From: JACRCG01 sp964524835
GTDB lineage: Bacteria > Desulfobacterota > Desulfuromonadia > Geobacterales > Pseudopelobacteraceae
Assembly: GCA_964524835.1 (NCBI GenBank)
Contig: CAZGEG010000001.1
Span: 1-64,000, forward strand
DNA: 64,000 nt
Direction: 5' to 3'
In this document: piece after piece, positions 24,615 to 35,494 of the stretch
Layout of the letters: every line of letters begins with the position of its first letter
Position numbering within the stretch: position 1 is the stretch's first letter
Program-made: the position numbers and the translations under genes
Notes under the pieces: generated by a model
What the model saw: the letters and a program-made list of their open reading frames with translations, nothing else
Databases searched by the model: none
Told to the model about the DNA's origin: nothing

Positions 24615-24752
24615 TTAGTCGTCCTCAAGCATCCTGTGCTTCGGCTCTTCAAGCTTCTGTTTCCGGCCCTTTTTCAGGGTTGCGACCGCAATGGCAACCA
24701 GAACCGCCAGTAGAAAACCTGTCAATAGCAGGAAAACGAACCGGGCATCCAT
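24615..24752 (-). CDS. ccoQ: CcoQ-like small membrane protein of the cbb3 oxidase
   Basis: A 45-residue protein between ccoO and ccoP. It starts MDARFVFLLLTGFLLAVLVA, followed by IAVATLKKGRKQ and an acidic tail ending MLEDD. One N-terminal membrane helix and a charged tail are what CcoQ/FixQ proteins have. The ATG begins two bases after the ccoO stop (TGA AG ATG), and the stop lies 22 nt before the ccoP start. Position and topology support the call, since sequence conservation in CcoQ is weak. Confidence 0.7.
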   Translation of the reverse strand: MDARFVFLLLTGFLLAVLVAIAVATLKKGRKQKLEEPKHRMLEDD

Positions 24753-24754
24753 CT

Positions 24755-25636
24755 TCACTTTGCACCCTGTTTGATCAAAGTCACCAGCATCCAGGTTTTT
24801 TGCTCATCGAGAGTACCGCTGAATGCCGGCATGCCGTTGGCCTCGATCCCCCTGGAGATGATGGTAAACAGATCCGCATCCGATTTGTCAGAGCCTTTCA
24901 GGGCCGGCCCGAGAGTCCCTTCGAGCTTGTCACCGTGGCACGAGGCGCAGTGCTGCTTGTACATCGATTCCGCCTCTGCTTTTACCGCCTTCAGGTCGGT
25001 GAACGGATTGTTCTTAGCGGCGGGTGCCTGGACCGGAGTTTCGAGTTTATTTACCGGGATATCGGTCCCCAGCTTGCGCATGTAGGCAATAATGGCATCC
25101 ATCTCGCTCTTCCCCTTGAGGTCGTCCAGGTCGCCCTGGGTGTAGGGGAAACCGAGCAGCTTCATCTTCCGCTCGGAATAGGTTGTATCAAGCGGTGTGT
25201 TCAAAAATGCATAGGCCGGCATGTTTGAGGCCGGGACGACCGACTGCGGATTTTCCATATGCTTGCGATGCCACCCGCCCTTGGGATCCGGAAATTTCAG
25301 GCCGATACGCGCCAGATCCGGGCCGGTGCGGCGCGATCCCCACAAAAACGGGCGGTCATAGACGAATTCACCCGATTTCGAGTAGGTTCCGCCATAGCCG
25401 TAGCGCTCGACATCGGAAGCGAGTGTGCGCACCGTCTGGGAATGGCAGTTGTTGCACCCTTCCCGCATATAGAGGTCGCGTCCTTCCTGCTGCAGCGGCG
25501 TGTATGGTTTGACTTCGGCGATCATGTCCCCCGGACCGTTGATCCATTTGAATGGGGCTATCATGGTAATAATCGTGCCTACCATGATCACGACAAATGC
25601 AAGAATGATAAAAATAACGGGATTTTTTTCCAACAT
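24755..25636 (-). CDS. ccoO: cbb3 oxidase subunit II with fused second cytochrome c domain
   Basis: The protein has 293 residues. A membrane helix at about 8-28 is followed by a CcoO domain with heme site CNNCH at 61-65 and the characteristic TLASDVERYG, FVYDRPFLWGSRRTGPDLAR and NMPAYAFL stretches. CcoO normally ends near residue 200. Here a linker (VQAPAAKNN) leads to a second cytochrome c domain with CASCH at 230-234 and a GMPAF Met ligand. The gene is thus a CcoO-cytochrome c fusion, which makes it a diheme subunit. Confidence 0.88.
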   Translation of the reverse strand: MLEKNPVIFIILAFVVIMVGTIITMIAPFKWINGPGDMIAEVKPYTPLQQEGRDLYMREGCNNCHSQTVRTLASDVERYGYGGTYSKSGEFVYDRPFLWGSRRTGPDLARIGLKFPDPKGGWHRKHMENPQSVVPASNMPAYAFLNTPLDTTYSERKMKLLGFPYTQGDLDDLKGKSEMDAIIAYMRKLGTDIPVNKLETPVQAPAAKNNPFTDLKAVKAEAESMYKQHCASCHGDKLEGTLGPALKGSDKSDADLFTIISRGIEANGMPAFSGTLDEQKTWMLVTLIKQGAK

Positions 25637-25666
25637 GGTATCGTCCTCGTTCGAAGTGAATTTAAA

Positions 25667-27067
25667 TTACGCCTTGGCAGCCTGTATATCCGCACCCTTC
25701 TGGTAAGTCTTGTAGATATTGTAGATAAAGAGCGCCAGTCCGGCCAGGTAGATAAAGCCGCTGACCGCGCGGATCTTGTAATAGGGAAAGATGGCGATCA
25801 TCGTTTCCATGAAACTGTAGTGCAGGGTTCCGTCCGGATTCGTCGCCAGCAGCATGCTTCCCTGCTGCACGCCGGCGATCCACATGGTGACGGAGTAGAC
25901 CAGCTGGCCGACCAGAACCAGCCAGAAATGGGCATTGGCCAGCTTGACGCTATAGATCTCGGTATCGCTGATAACCGTGACTACATAGTACATGGCCGCA
26001 AAAACAACCATCGACACCCAGCCGAGCGCGCCCATGTGAACATGCCCCGGTACCCAGTCGGTGTAGTGGATAAAGGCGGAAAACGAGCGGACCGCCTGCA
26101 TCGGACCCTGTAGGGTCTGCAACCCGTAGAAGGTGATGCCGACAATCAGGAACTTGACCAGGTAATTGCTCTTCATTTTTTCCCACTGGCCATTCATGGT
26201 CAGGTAGCCGTTGAACACCGCCCCCCAGGAGGGTGCAATCAACATGATCGAGAACGCCATCGCCACGGTCTGGATCCAGTCAGGCACCGGCGTCCAGAGC
26301 AGGTGATGCGCGCCGGTCCAGAGATACATGAAGATCAGGCTCCAGAAGGATATGATTCCCATGCGATGGCTGTAGATAGGGTTGTCGATGATTTTCGGGA
26401 GAAAATAATAAAATATGGCCAGTGGCGGCACGGTCAGGACCATGGCGACGGCGTTATGGCCATACCACCACTGTACATTGGCGTCGTTGGTTCCGGCAAA
26501 GGCCGAATAGGATTTGAACAGGTGGAGCGGCACACCGAGGTTGTTGACGACATAAAGCACGGTGACCCCGACCAGGGCCGCCATGATGTACCAGAGCGAG
26601 ATATACATCTGCTCTTCCCTGCGCTTCAGGATCGTCATGAACACGTTGATCGAGAACAGTACCCAGAGGATCGCCACGACGATGGCCAGAGGCCACTCCA
26701 GTTCGGCGTATTCCTTGGTGCGGTTGATTCCGAGCGCCAGAGTCACGGCTGCGGAGGCGATGGCGACATTGAAGATCCAGAGCGTCACCCTTGCCAGTTT
26801 CGGGCTCCAGAGCGGGGTTTTGGTGAGCCGCTGGGTGATGTAGAAGAACATGGCGATGAAACTGCCGATGCCCCAGCCGAAGATCCCGGCATTGGTATGG
26901 ATCGGCCGCAGGCGGCCGTAGGTCAGATAGGGCGCAACATTAAGCTCGGGCCAGGCAAGCTGCAGGGAGATCAGGATTCCGACCAGGACGGCGACCGTTC
27001 CCCAGATGATGCTCCAGGTGATGAAACCTTTTACCGAGTCATCCACATATCGCGTTGGTGCATTCAT
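25667..27067 (-). CDS. ccoN: cbb3-type cytochrome c oxidase subunit I
   Basis: About 466 residues with roughly twelve membrane helices. It is the catalytic heme-copper subunit, which reduces O2 at a high-affinity site. Visible hallmarks are RPIHTNAGIFGWGIGSF (low-spin heme His), WWYGHNAVAMVLTVPPLAIFYYFLPK (CuB His region), GAHHLLWTPVPDW (paired His) and HYTDWVPGHVHMGALGW (heme ligand His). The start at 27067 has AAGGAG upstream. The frame extends to 27097. It is the first gene of ccoNOQP. No FNR-like site was found upstream. Confidence 0.9.
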   Translation of the reverse strand: MNAPTRYVDDSVKGFITWSIIWGTVAVLVGILISLQLAWPELNVAPYLTYGRLRPIHTNAGIFGWGIGSFIAMFFYITQRLTKTPLWSPKLARVTLWIFNVAIASAAVTLALGINRTKEYAELEWPLAIVVAILWVLFSINVFMTILKRREEQMYISLWYIMAALVGVTVLYVVNNLGVPLHLFKSYSAFAGTNDANVQWWYGHNAVAMVLTVPPLAIFYYFLPKIIDNPIYSHRMGIISFWSLIFMYLWTGAHHLLWTPVPDWIQTVAMAFSIMLIAPSWGAVFNGYLTMNGQWEKMKSNYLVKFLIVGITFYGLQTLQGPMQAVRSFSAFIHYTDWVPGHVHMGALGWVSMVVFAAMYYVVTVISDTEIYSVKLANAHFWLVLVGQLVYSVTMWIAGVQQGSMLLATNPDGTLHYSFMETMIAIFPYYKIRAVSGFIYLAGLALFIYNIYKTYQKGADIQAAKA

Positions 27068-27352
27068 GCTTCTGCTCCTTATGTTGATTTTTTTCATGAA
27101 ACCTTGTCAGTCAGCTAAAATACTGAAGGCAGTATAACAGACATCTTCCGGACAGCAAGGGGCGGTGGAGTATCATTAACCATATGCCGCAGCCTTTGAA
27201 CAGGCTAATGTAACCTACAAGATGTTTTTAGTCTTTAATTGAGTGCAAAAGAAAAGTCAATTTAAAAATGCCGGTTCCGACACTTTTTGAATCGACCTTC
27301 CGGGAAGCGATGTGATGGGTGCGCGGTTTACGCACCTGGCATGCAAATAGGA

Positions 27353-28912
27353 TCATTCCCACTCAATAGTTGCCGGCGGCTTGCTGGAAATGTCGTAAAC
27401 GACCCGGTTTATGCCTTTCACCTCGTTGATGATGCGACCGCTGATGCGGGCCAGATCTTCATACGGCATCGGGTACCAGCCTGCGGTCATGAAATCCTTG
27501 GTTTCCACCGCCCTCAGCGCGACGACATACTCGTAGGTGCGGCCGTCGCCCATGACGCCGACGCTCTTGACCGGCAGGAACACCGCAAAGGCCTGGCTGA
27601 TCTTGTCATAGTGCCCGGAGGAGTAGAGTTCCTCGATATAAATGGCATCGGCCCGGCGCAGGATTTCGCAGTACTCCTTTTTCACTTCGCCGAGAATCCG
27701 CACACCCAGACCGGGGCCGGGAAAGGGGTGGCGCCAGACCATCTGGCGGGGGAGGCCGAGCTCTTCACCGATGGCCCGCACCTCATCCTTGAACAGCTCC
27801 CGGAGCGGCTCGAGCAGCTTGAGTCTCATATAATCCGGCAGTCCGCCGACATTGTGATGACTCTTGATGTTATGGGCCTTGCCGGTTTTTGCCCCGGCGG
27901 ATTCAATGACATCCGGATAGATGGTTCCCTGGGCCAGCCAGTTGGCATCGGCAATCAGCTTCGACTGCTCCTCGAATATATCGACAAACAGTCCGCCGAT
28001 GACCTTGCGCTTCTGTTCGGGATCGGAGACACCGGCCAGAGCGCCCAGAAAGCGCTCCTCCGCGTCAACCCGGATCACCTTGACCCCCAGATTCTTGGCA
28101 AAAGTCGCCATAACCTGGTCACCCTCCCCCAGCCGCAGCAGTCCGTTATCGACAAATACGCAGGTCAGCTGGTCGCCGATAGCCCGGTGGATCAGGGCAG
28201 CGGCAACCGAGGAGTCGACCCCGCCGGAAAGGCCGAGAATGACGGTATCACTTCCTACCTGGGTGCGGATCCGCTCGATGGAATCCTCAATAATCCGGCC
28301 GGGAGTCCAGAGTCCGCTGCAGCCGCAGACCCCCCGCACAAACGTGTCGATGAACTGTTCGCCGCGAGGCGTATGGTTGACCTCCGGGTGGAACTGCACT
28401 CCGTAGAGATTCCTGCCTATATCCTGGATCGCGCAGACTGGGGCATTGGCGGATTTGGCTACAATTTCGAAGCCGTCCGGTACCCGTGAAACATGGTCGC
28501 CATGGCTCATCCAGACCGGACTGGATCCATCGACAAAGAAACCGTCAAACAGCGGCCCCGGAACCCCGGCGGAGAGCAATTCGGCATGGCCGAATTCGCG
28601 CTTGCCGGCAGGCACGACCTCGCCGCCGAAATGGCGGCTCATCAGCTGCATGCCATAGCAGATGCCAAGCACCGGCACCCCCAGCTCGAACAGCTCCCCC
28701 GCGACGGAGGGAGCGTCCTGGTCATAAACCGAGCAGGGACTTCCGGAAAGAATGATCCCGCTGGGGGCAAAGGAGCGGATCGCCTCCAGACCCATGTCAA
28801 ACGGGTGCAGTTCGCAGTAGACATGGGCCTCACGAACGCGGCGGGCGATCAGCTGGGTGTACTGGGAACCGAAATCGAGGATCAGGATTTTCTGGCTGTG
28901 AATATCAGACAT
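27353..28912 (-). CDS. guaA: GMP synthase (glutamine-hydrolysing)
   Basis: The protein has 519 residues, full length. It converts XMP to GMP with ATP and glutamine. The N-terminal class I amidotransferase has its nucleophile in VLGICYGMQLM and its His-Glu in VQFHPEVNHT. The PP-loop ATPase (LGLSGGVDSSVAAAL) is near 223-237. The C-terminal dimerisation domain ends in the typical TIEWE. It lies 143 nt downstream of guaB on the same strand, with a hairpin between them. Confidence 0.95.
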   Translation of the reverse strand: MSDIHSQKILILDFGSQYTQLIARRVREAHVYCELHPFDMGLEAIRSFAPSGIILSGSPCSVYDQDAPSVAGELFELGVPVLGICYGMQLMSRHFGGEVVPAGKREFGHAELLSAGVPGPLFDGFFVDGSSPVWMSHGDHVSRVPDGFEIVAKSANAPVCAIQDIGRNLYGVQFHPEVNHTPRGEQFIDTFVRGVCGCSGLWTPGRIIEDSIERIRTQVGSDTVILGLSGGVDSSVAAALIHRAIGDQLTCVFVDNGLLRLGEGDQVMATFAKNLGVKVIRVDAEERFLGALAGVSDPEQKRKVIGGLFVDIFEEQSKLIADANWLAQGTIYPDVIESAGAKTGKAHNIKSHHNVGGLPDYMRLKLLEPLRELFKDEVRAIGEELGLPRQMVWRHPFPGPGLGVRILGEVKKEYCEILRRADAIYIEELYSSGHYDKISQAFAVFLPVKSVGVMGDGRTYEYVVALRAVETKDFMTAGWYPMPYEDLARISGRIINEVKGINRVVYDISSKPPATIEWE

Positions 28913-29010
28913 GATAATAACCTTTGATTGAATTATTGTTATGTATCTATTTGAATATAATTGGGAACAGGGCGAACAGCAACTTCGGATAAAGAGACAA
29001 TATACAATGA

Positions 29011-29043
29011 GAGATGCCCCGGAGGTACGACCCGGGGCATCTC
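29011..29043 (-). terminator. Hairpin between guaB and guaA
   Basis: GAGATGCCCCGG pairs with CCGGGGCATCTC just after the guaB stop, and the minus-strand continuation is only moderately T-rich (TCATTGTATATTGTCTCTTT). It may attenuate rather than fully stop read-through into guaA. Confidence 0.6.
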
Positions 29044-29055
29044 GATTCAGGGATG

Positions 29056-30525
<1,470 letters not shown>

Positions 30526-30665
30526 GGACAACTCCTTGCAGATGAAAATTTTAAAGAAGTTAGTACAGCGCACCGGTCAAGTCAAGGGAAATGGTCTTAA
30601 TGTAACGTATACTTTTAGGTCCGGCAGCGGTACCCCGGTTTTCTATTCGGAGAGGGTGTACATCA

Positions 30666-30709
30666 AAAGCTGCCCCCCGTACCATGACGCGCTAAAGGGT
30701 GGCAGCTTT
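30666..30709. terminator. Strong hairpin after the M42 aminopeptidase gene
   Basis: AAAGCTGCC pairs with GGCAGCTTT, and the inner CCC and GGG extend the stem. A run of seven T follows on the plus strand, and CTTTT ends the minus-strand arm. It serves the minus-strand gene ending at 30789. No plus-strand gene feeds into it. Confidence 0.65.
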
Positions 30710-30788
30710 CTTTTTTTACTGATACTTATACGCTAATAATTCACGTTGTGGTTTTACTCTTGAATACCCGTCGGGACCGCACCATCCA

Positions 30789-31862
30789 TCAGCGCGGGAT
30801 GAATTCCTCACGGGATTTTATCCGCCCGAGCGTTGCGACAATCAGCCTGGCGGCATCCTCCAGATCGGCCAGCGAAACCGTCTCGACCGGGGTGTGCATG
30901 TAGCGGAGCGGGATCTTAACCAGTGCCGTCGCGACGCCGCCGCGCGAAATCTGCATGACGTTGGCATCGGTGCCGGTGGCACGCGGGGTGGCGGTGTGCT
31001 GGATCGCTATTTTTTCCTTGCCTGCGGTTGTCGACAGCAGTTCGAACAGGTGCGGGTTGATATTGGCGCCGCGGGCCAGGATCGGACCTTTTCCCAGCGA
31101 AACCTCGCCGTTGTGTTTTTTTTCCACATCCGGCTGATCGGTGGCAAAATCGACTTCGACACAGATGCCGACATCCGGGTTGATCGTGTAGCAGCTGGTC
31201 GTGCCCCCCCGCAGACCTATCTCCTCCTGGACCGAAGAGACGCCGTACAGGTCAACAGCCAGCTTTTTTCCGGATGCAGCCACCTGGCGCAACACCTCGG
31301 CGACGACGAAGCAGCCCGCCTTGTCATCAAAACCCCGTGACGCGACCCGGTCGCCGTGCAGCCGGGTAAAGGCGCTCTCGAAGGTCACCGCATCCCCTAC
31401 CCTGACCAGCTTCTGCGCCTCCTTCTTATCCCCCGCTCCGATGTCGATATACTGTGATTCCAGCTTGACGACCGTTTCGCGGTCTTTCGTATCCATCAGG
31501 TGAATCGGCTTCTTGCCGATCACCCCCGGCAGAGTCCCGGCAGCGGTGTGCACATTTACCCGTTTGCCCGGCGTCAAATGGGCGTCCACCCCGCCGACGG
31601 CGGCGAAATACAGGAACCCCTTGTCGTCGATGTACTTGATCTGGAGACCGATCTCGTCGGTATGGCCGACGATCATTACCCGGGGAAGATTCTTCCCCTT
31701 GCCCCTGATCTGGCAGAGAACATTGCCCATCACATCGGTTGTCATCTCGTCGCAATACGGAGCGACATAGTCTCTGAAAACACACTGGGCCGGCTGTTCA
31801 TAACCGGAGGGACTGGGAGCATCAAGGAGCTGTTCGAGAAATTTCAGTGATTCTTTGCGCAT
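30789..31862 (-). CDS. M42-family metal aminopeptidase
   Basis: The protein has 357 residues. M42 peptidases are dinuclear-metal, often dodecameric, aminopeptidases. Visible pieces are VMIVGHTDEIGLQI (metal His-Asp), a PDZ-like inserted domain (HLTPGKRVNVHTAAG), GFDDKAGCFV (bridging Asp), SSVQEEIGLRGG (catalytic Glu pair) and CVEVDFATDQPD (metal Asp). A near-C-terminal HTPVETVSLADLEDAARL is typical. It degrades peptides in the cytoplasm. It lies 3 nt after the radical SAM gene. Confidence 0.88.
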   Translation of the reverse strand: MRKESLKFLEQLLDAPSPSGYEQPAQCVFRDYVAPYCDEMTTDVMGNVLCQIRGKGKNLPRVMIVGHTDEIGLQIKYIDDKGFLYFAAVGGVDAHLTPGKRVNVHTAAGTLPGVIGKKPIHLMDTKDRETVVKLESQYIDIGAGDKKEAQKLVRVGDAVTFESAFTRLHGDRVASRGFDDKAGCFVVAEVLRQVAASGKKLAVDLYGVSSVQEEIGLRGGTTSCYTINPDVGICVEVDFATDQPDVEKKHNGEVSLGKGPILARGANINPHLFELLSTTAGKEKIAIQHTATPRATGTDANVMQISRGGVATALVKIPLRYMHTPVETVSLADLEDAARLIVATLGRIKSREEFIPR

Positions 31863-31865
31863 CGG

Positions 31866-32915
31866 TTACACCTCGTCAATGGAGTAGTGAATATCAGAAA
31901 TAATGGAATATGTGGCCGTTGAATCGCCCCCCTGAACCCTGAGCTCTTCCTTCGCGAGAGAAGCATCCGGAACCACCTCCATCTGGACCCCGCGCCCGGC
32001 TTGACACTGCAGATTGCCCCGCTTCATGCCGATTACATCCGACATCCGTGCCGGATGACAGGACACGGTCACCCGCCCGCCGGGCGGTACGACACGGGTG
32101 AGGAGGTCCGCATAGAGCCGTGAACGGACCAGCTGCCCCAATGCCGGATGCCAGCACCCCGCCAGCACACTTGCGGTATCAAGCCCGCAATCGGCCTGCA
32201 AACCGATCCGGATCACCGGTATGCCCAACCGCATGGCTCGCTGCAGGAGCAGTGTGCAGAGATGCACCCCGCGCTCAAGTGAGAGCGGCATAAAGTCTCC
32301 GGTTTCATAGCTCCGTGCCAACCCGGTGCCTTGCAGTACGACCGTCGGATAGATGCGGAGAAAATCGGCACCGGCGACAATGACCTGCTCCAGGGAAAAT
32401 AATGAGGAGGCGGGGGTATCACCCGGCAGTCCCGGCATCAGCTGGGCTCCGGCGTGGAGGCCGCATTTTTTGATGCAGCGGATCGCGGCGAGTGAATCGG
32501 CAGCGGAATGGCCCCGCCCGGACGCCGCCAACACCGCGTCGTCGGCCGACTGCACCCCCACTTCGATTGTGCGGACGCCCCTCTCCGACAGCCACGCGAC
32601 CCTGACTTCGTCGATATAATCGGGGCGTGTCGATATCCTGACCGAGGCGAGCGTGCCGTCATCCAGAAAAGGCCGCAGGGGAGCAAGCAGTTCCGCCTGG
32701 ACTTCCTCGGGGAGGGCGGTGAAGGTACCGCCAAAAAAAGCGACTTCCAGAGGGCGTCCCCCCGCTGTCGACCGCCAGAGATGTATTTTGTCGCGAATCA
32801 GCTCGGAAGTGGGGAGTACACCGCTTGCTCCGGAAATTGCCCGCTGATCGCAAAAAACGCAGGTGTGCGGACACCCCTGGTGGCTGATGAAAAAGGGAAC
32901 TGTAACCTGTTTCAC
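31866..32915 (-). CDS. Radical SAM protein (Elp3-like)
   Basis: The protein has 349 residues. The cluster motif CPHTCVFC near 15-22 binds the 4Fe-4S/SAM. GGTFTALP, RISTRPDYID and TIEVGVQSADDAVLAASGRGH are typical of the Elp3-like radical SAM subfamily. The acetyltransferase domain of true Elp3 is missing, so the reaction is unknown, possibly a tRNA modification. The start is GTG, overlapping the rnc stop (GTGA), so it is coupled to rnc. In other bacteria a related gene often sits next to rnc. Confidence 0.8.
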   Translation of the reverse strand: MKQVTVPFFISHQGCPHTCVFCDQRAISGASGVLPTSELIRDKIHLWRSTAGGRPLEVAFFGGTFTALPEEVQAELLAPLRPFLDDGTLASVRISTRPDYIDEVRVAWLSERGVRTIEVGVQSADDAVLAASGRGHSAADSLAAIRCIKKCGLHAGAQLMPGLPGDTPASSLFSLEQVIVAGADFLRIYPTVVLQGTGLARSYETGDFMPLSLERGVHLCTLLLQRAMRLGIPVIRIGLQADCGLDTASVLAGCWHPALGQLVRSRLYADLLTRVVPPGGRVTVSCHPARMSDVIGMKRGNLQCQAGRGVQMEVVPDASLAKEELRVQGGDSTATYSIISDIHYSIDEV

Positions 32916-33622
32916 ACAGGATGCCCGGCAGTCGCCTGAAGTTTGTCCAGCGCCGCAGCGGCAGCGGCCTGCTGGGCAATTTTTTTCGATTTTCCCTGGC
33001 CGGTGCCGACGACCTTATCGCCAACCAGAATCTGGAAACTGAACAGGCGGTCGTGCGGTGGTCCGGACTCCTCCACCAGCTGGTATTCAGGCGGGGAGCT
33101 GCCATGGGATGACAGGTACTCCTGCAGTTCACTCTTCGAGTCGCGCCCCAGGACGAGAAACTCCGGTGCGGCGGCCGACTCATCAAAGAGCCCGGCAACC
33201 AGAATCCGCGCCGCCTGTAGCCCCCCATCCCGGTACAGCGCGGCAATCAGGGCTTCAAGAACATCCGCAAGTATCGAATCCTTTTCCCGTCCGGCGGTCT
33301 GCTCTTCGCCTCGCCCGAGCAGGATGAAGCTGCCGATTCCCAGCTTTCTGGCCCGGTCTGCCAGAACATCCTGACCCGCCAGTCGTGAGCGGAGCTGAGA
33401 AAGGGCTCCCTCGTCCCAATCCGGATAGCGCTCATACAGCATTTCAGCCAGCAGCAGACCCAACACCGCATCACCGAGAAATTCGAGCCGCTGGTAGTCA
33501 CCGTCCCGGCACTCGCTGACTTCATGCAGATGGGACGGGTGCGTCAGGGCCATGACAAGGAGGCTCCGATCGCTGAACGAATATTCCAGCAGCTCCTCAA
33601 TTTGTTGAACATTCGTCGTCAT
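32912..33622 (-). CDS. rnc: Ribonuclease III
   Basis: The protein has 236 residues. It is a double-stranded RNA endonuclease for rRNA and mRNA processing. The RNase III signature RLEFLGDAVLGLLLAE is at about 45-60, and ADVLEALIAALYRDGG holds the second acidic pair. A dsRBD is at about 160-230 (KSELQEYLSSHGSSPPEYQLV, KSKKIAQQAAAAAAL). ATG follows GAGGTG. It is divergent from tmk and the first gene of rnc - radical SAM - M42. Confidence 0.93.
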   Translation of the reverse strand: MTTNVQQIEELLEYSFSDRSLLVMALTHPSHLHEVSECRDGDYQRLEFLGDAVLGLLLAEMLYERYPDWDEGALSQLRSRLAGQDVLADRARKLGIGSFILLGRGEEQTAGREKDSILADVLEALIAALYRDGGLQAARILVAGLFDESAAAPEFLVLGRDSKSELQEYLSSHGSSPPEYQLVEESGPPHDRLFSFQILVGDKVVGTGQGKSKKIAQQAAAAAALDKLQATAGHPV

Positions 33623-33713
33623 TGAAACACCTCGATACGGTCAAACTATAGCCACCCGATCCAAGTTTGGCAACCGAAAGTCGCAGGTCGATCAGGAAAT
33701 ATGGGGATTTAAG

Positions 33714-33742
33714 TTGATAAATCAGGGGCTCTCCCCTATAAT
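33714..33742 (+). promoter_or_regulatory. Near-consensus sigma-70 promoter of tmk-holB-PSP1-metG
   Basis: TTGATA (33714-33719), a 17-base spacer and TATAAT (33737-33742). Transcription should start near 33749. This leaves almost no leader in front of the ATG at 33754 and supports a tmk start further in. Confidence 0.8.
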
Positions 33743-33786
33743 TCATCTTTTCAATGACAGTACGTTATACTCTGCAGATCCGGGTA

Positions 33787-34449
33787 ATGCGCGTGGGCTA
33801 TTTCATTACATTTGAAGGCGTTGAAGGGTGCGGCAAAACCACCCAGATCAAACTGCTGGCCGATTTGCTGTCGGCCCGCGGTACCAGTGCGGTTCTGACC
33901 CGCGAGCCCGGCGGCTGTCCGATCGCCGACAAAATCCGTACAATCCTCCTGGATGCCGAAAACCGGGCTCTTTCCCCTCTGGCCGAATTGATGCTGTATG
34001 CCGCTGCCCGTGCCCAGCATGTCACCGAAGTTATCTCTCCGGCCCTTGGCTCAGGGAAAATTGTCCTCTGTGACCGTTTCTGCGATGCGACGGTGGCCTA
34101 CCAGAGCTTCGGACGCGGCATCGACCGGGACGTTATCGACACCCTCAACCTTCACGCCTGCCAGGGGATATCGCCCGACCTGACGGTTCTTGTCGATTGT
34201 GACCCGCGCATCGGCCTGGAGCGCGCACTTCGCAGGATCGAGGCGACCAGCGGCCCCCGCGAGGAACGTTTTGAACTGGAGGCACTGGCCTTCCACCAGC
34301 GGGTCCGCGCCGGTTACCGTCAGCTGGCGGCCGACCAGCCGGACCGCTTTTTGATCATCGACGGTACCGGTAGTATCGAAGAGATTTTTGCCGCAATCTC
34401 CGCGCAGGTGCTGCCGCGGCTACCGGAGACGCTCCGTGCCGTTTGCTGA
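33787..34449 (+). CDS. tmk: Thymidylate kinase
   Basis: About 220 residues. It phosphorylates dTMP to dTDP. The P-loop FEGVEGCGKTTQ comes immediately after the start, followed by the DR motif (LCDRFCDATVAYQSFGRG) and the TREPGG substrate loop. Three starts are possible: ATG 33754 (too close to the predicted transcription start), ATG 33787, and GTG 33793 (gives the usual MGYFITFEG with GGGT at good spacing). It overlaps holB by 14 bp. Confidence 0.9.
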   Translation: MRVGYFITFEGVEGCGKTTQIKLLADLLSARGTSAVLTREPGGCPIADKIRTILLDAENRALSPLAELMLYAAARAQHVTEVISPALGSGKIVLCDRFCDATVAYQSFGRGIDRDVIDTLNLHACQGISPDLTVLVDCDPRIGLERALRRIEATSGPREERFELEALAFHQRVRAGYRQLAADQPDRFLIIDGTGSIEEIFAAISAQVLPRLPETLRAVC

Positions 34450-35416
34450 CATTCTGGGACATGACCGGATTGTGGAGGTTCTGCGGCGCTCTCTGGCATG
34501 CGGCAAAACCGCGCATTCCTACCTGTTTGAGGGCGTTCCCGGTTCCGGCCGGAAAAAGACCGCTCTGACACTGATTCAGGCGCTGTTCTGCACGGCCCAG
34601 CCGGATGACGCCTGCGGCGTCTGTCCTTCGTGCCGCAAAATTGACGGCGGCAATCACCCGGACATCCACCTGATCTCGCCATTACCGGACAAACGGGATA
34701 TCAGCATCGACCAGTTGCGGGAGATGCAGCACATTCTGTCATTGCGCCCCTACGAGGCGCCCCGCAAGGCGTGCATCATCGACCCGGCCGAACGGATGAG
34801 CGTGGGCGCCGCCAACTCACTGCTGAAAACGCTGGAAGAGCCTCCCGGCAATGCCTTGATCATCCTGCTTACCGAGAATGCCGGGATGCTGCTGCCGACG
34901 GTCCGTTCCCGCTGCCAGCTGATCAGGTTTGCGCCGCTTTCCCCGGAACATGTGCTGTCACTCCTCGAACAGAGCGGGATGGCGCCTGAAGCGGCCGCGC
35001 TTGTCGCTCCGATGTCGGGGGGCAGCCTGCAGCGGGCCCTCGAACTCGACAACGAATCGCTGGTCGCGCGACGTGAAGCGGTGCTGTCCAGAGTGGAGCA
35101 GCTGAACATTCAAAGGATTTCGACCGTATTTGACGCGGCCGAAGAGCTGTCGGGAAACCGGGACGCGACCCTTGAGCTGCTTGACATGCTCCTCTCCTTC
35201 TACCGTGATGCGGTTCATCTGGGCGCTGGGAGCGGAGAAATAGTCAATCGTTCGGTCAGGCCGGCGATCGAATCGATAGCAACCAGAAGGTCATTTCCGC
35301 GCAACCTTGAATTACTGGAACGCATCTATGAAACCAGACGCGACGTCCAGCGCAATGCGAATCCCAAGCTGGCTCTTGACCAGCTGTTCATGACCATGGC
35401 CGAAGCCGGCAGGTAA
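34436..35416 (+). CDS. holB: DNA polymerase III delta-prime subunit
   Basis: About 326 residues from GTG 34436, with GGAG upstream. A longer frame exists from 34388. It is a clamp-loader AAA+ subunit. The ATP-site region is degenerate (GVPGSGRKKTAL), the zinc module has C-x7-C-x2-C-x2-C spacing (CTAQPDDACGVCPSC), and the SRC arginine-finger motif is in TVRSRCQLI. It overlaps tmk, a very common pairing. Confidence 0.9.
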   Translation: MPFADILGHDRIVEVLRRSLACGKTAHSYLFEGVPGSGRKKTALTLIQALFCTAQPDDACGVCPSCRKIDGGNHPDIHLISPLPDKRDISIDQLREMQHILSLRPYEAPRKACIIDPAERMSVGAANSLLKTLEEPPGNALIILLTENAGMLLPTVRSRCQLIRFAPLSPEHVLSLLEQSGMAPEAAALVAPMSGGSLQRALELDNESLVARREAVLSRVEQLNIQRISTVFDAAEELSGNRDATLELLDMLLSFYRDAVHLGAGSGEIVNRSVRPAIESIATRRSFPRNLELLERIYETRRDVQRNANPKLALDQLFMTMAEAGR

Positions 35417-35494
35417 CTTTACAACTTACCCCCCCGGGGGCCTAAAGGGCTAGGGTTGGTAATAGTTTTACCCACAGATAAAGAGGAGGTCTTT

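Noticed and set aside
27068..27352. FNR-type operator upstream of ccoN
   Set aside because: TTGA and TCAA half sites occur but are 14 bases apart, not the 4 needed.
27287..28489. 400-residue plus-strand open frame
   Set aside because: It is antisense to guaA, which has all catalytic motifs.
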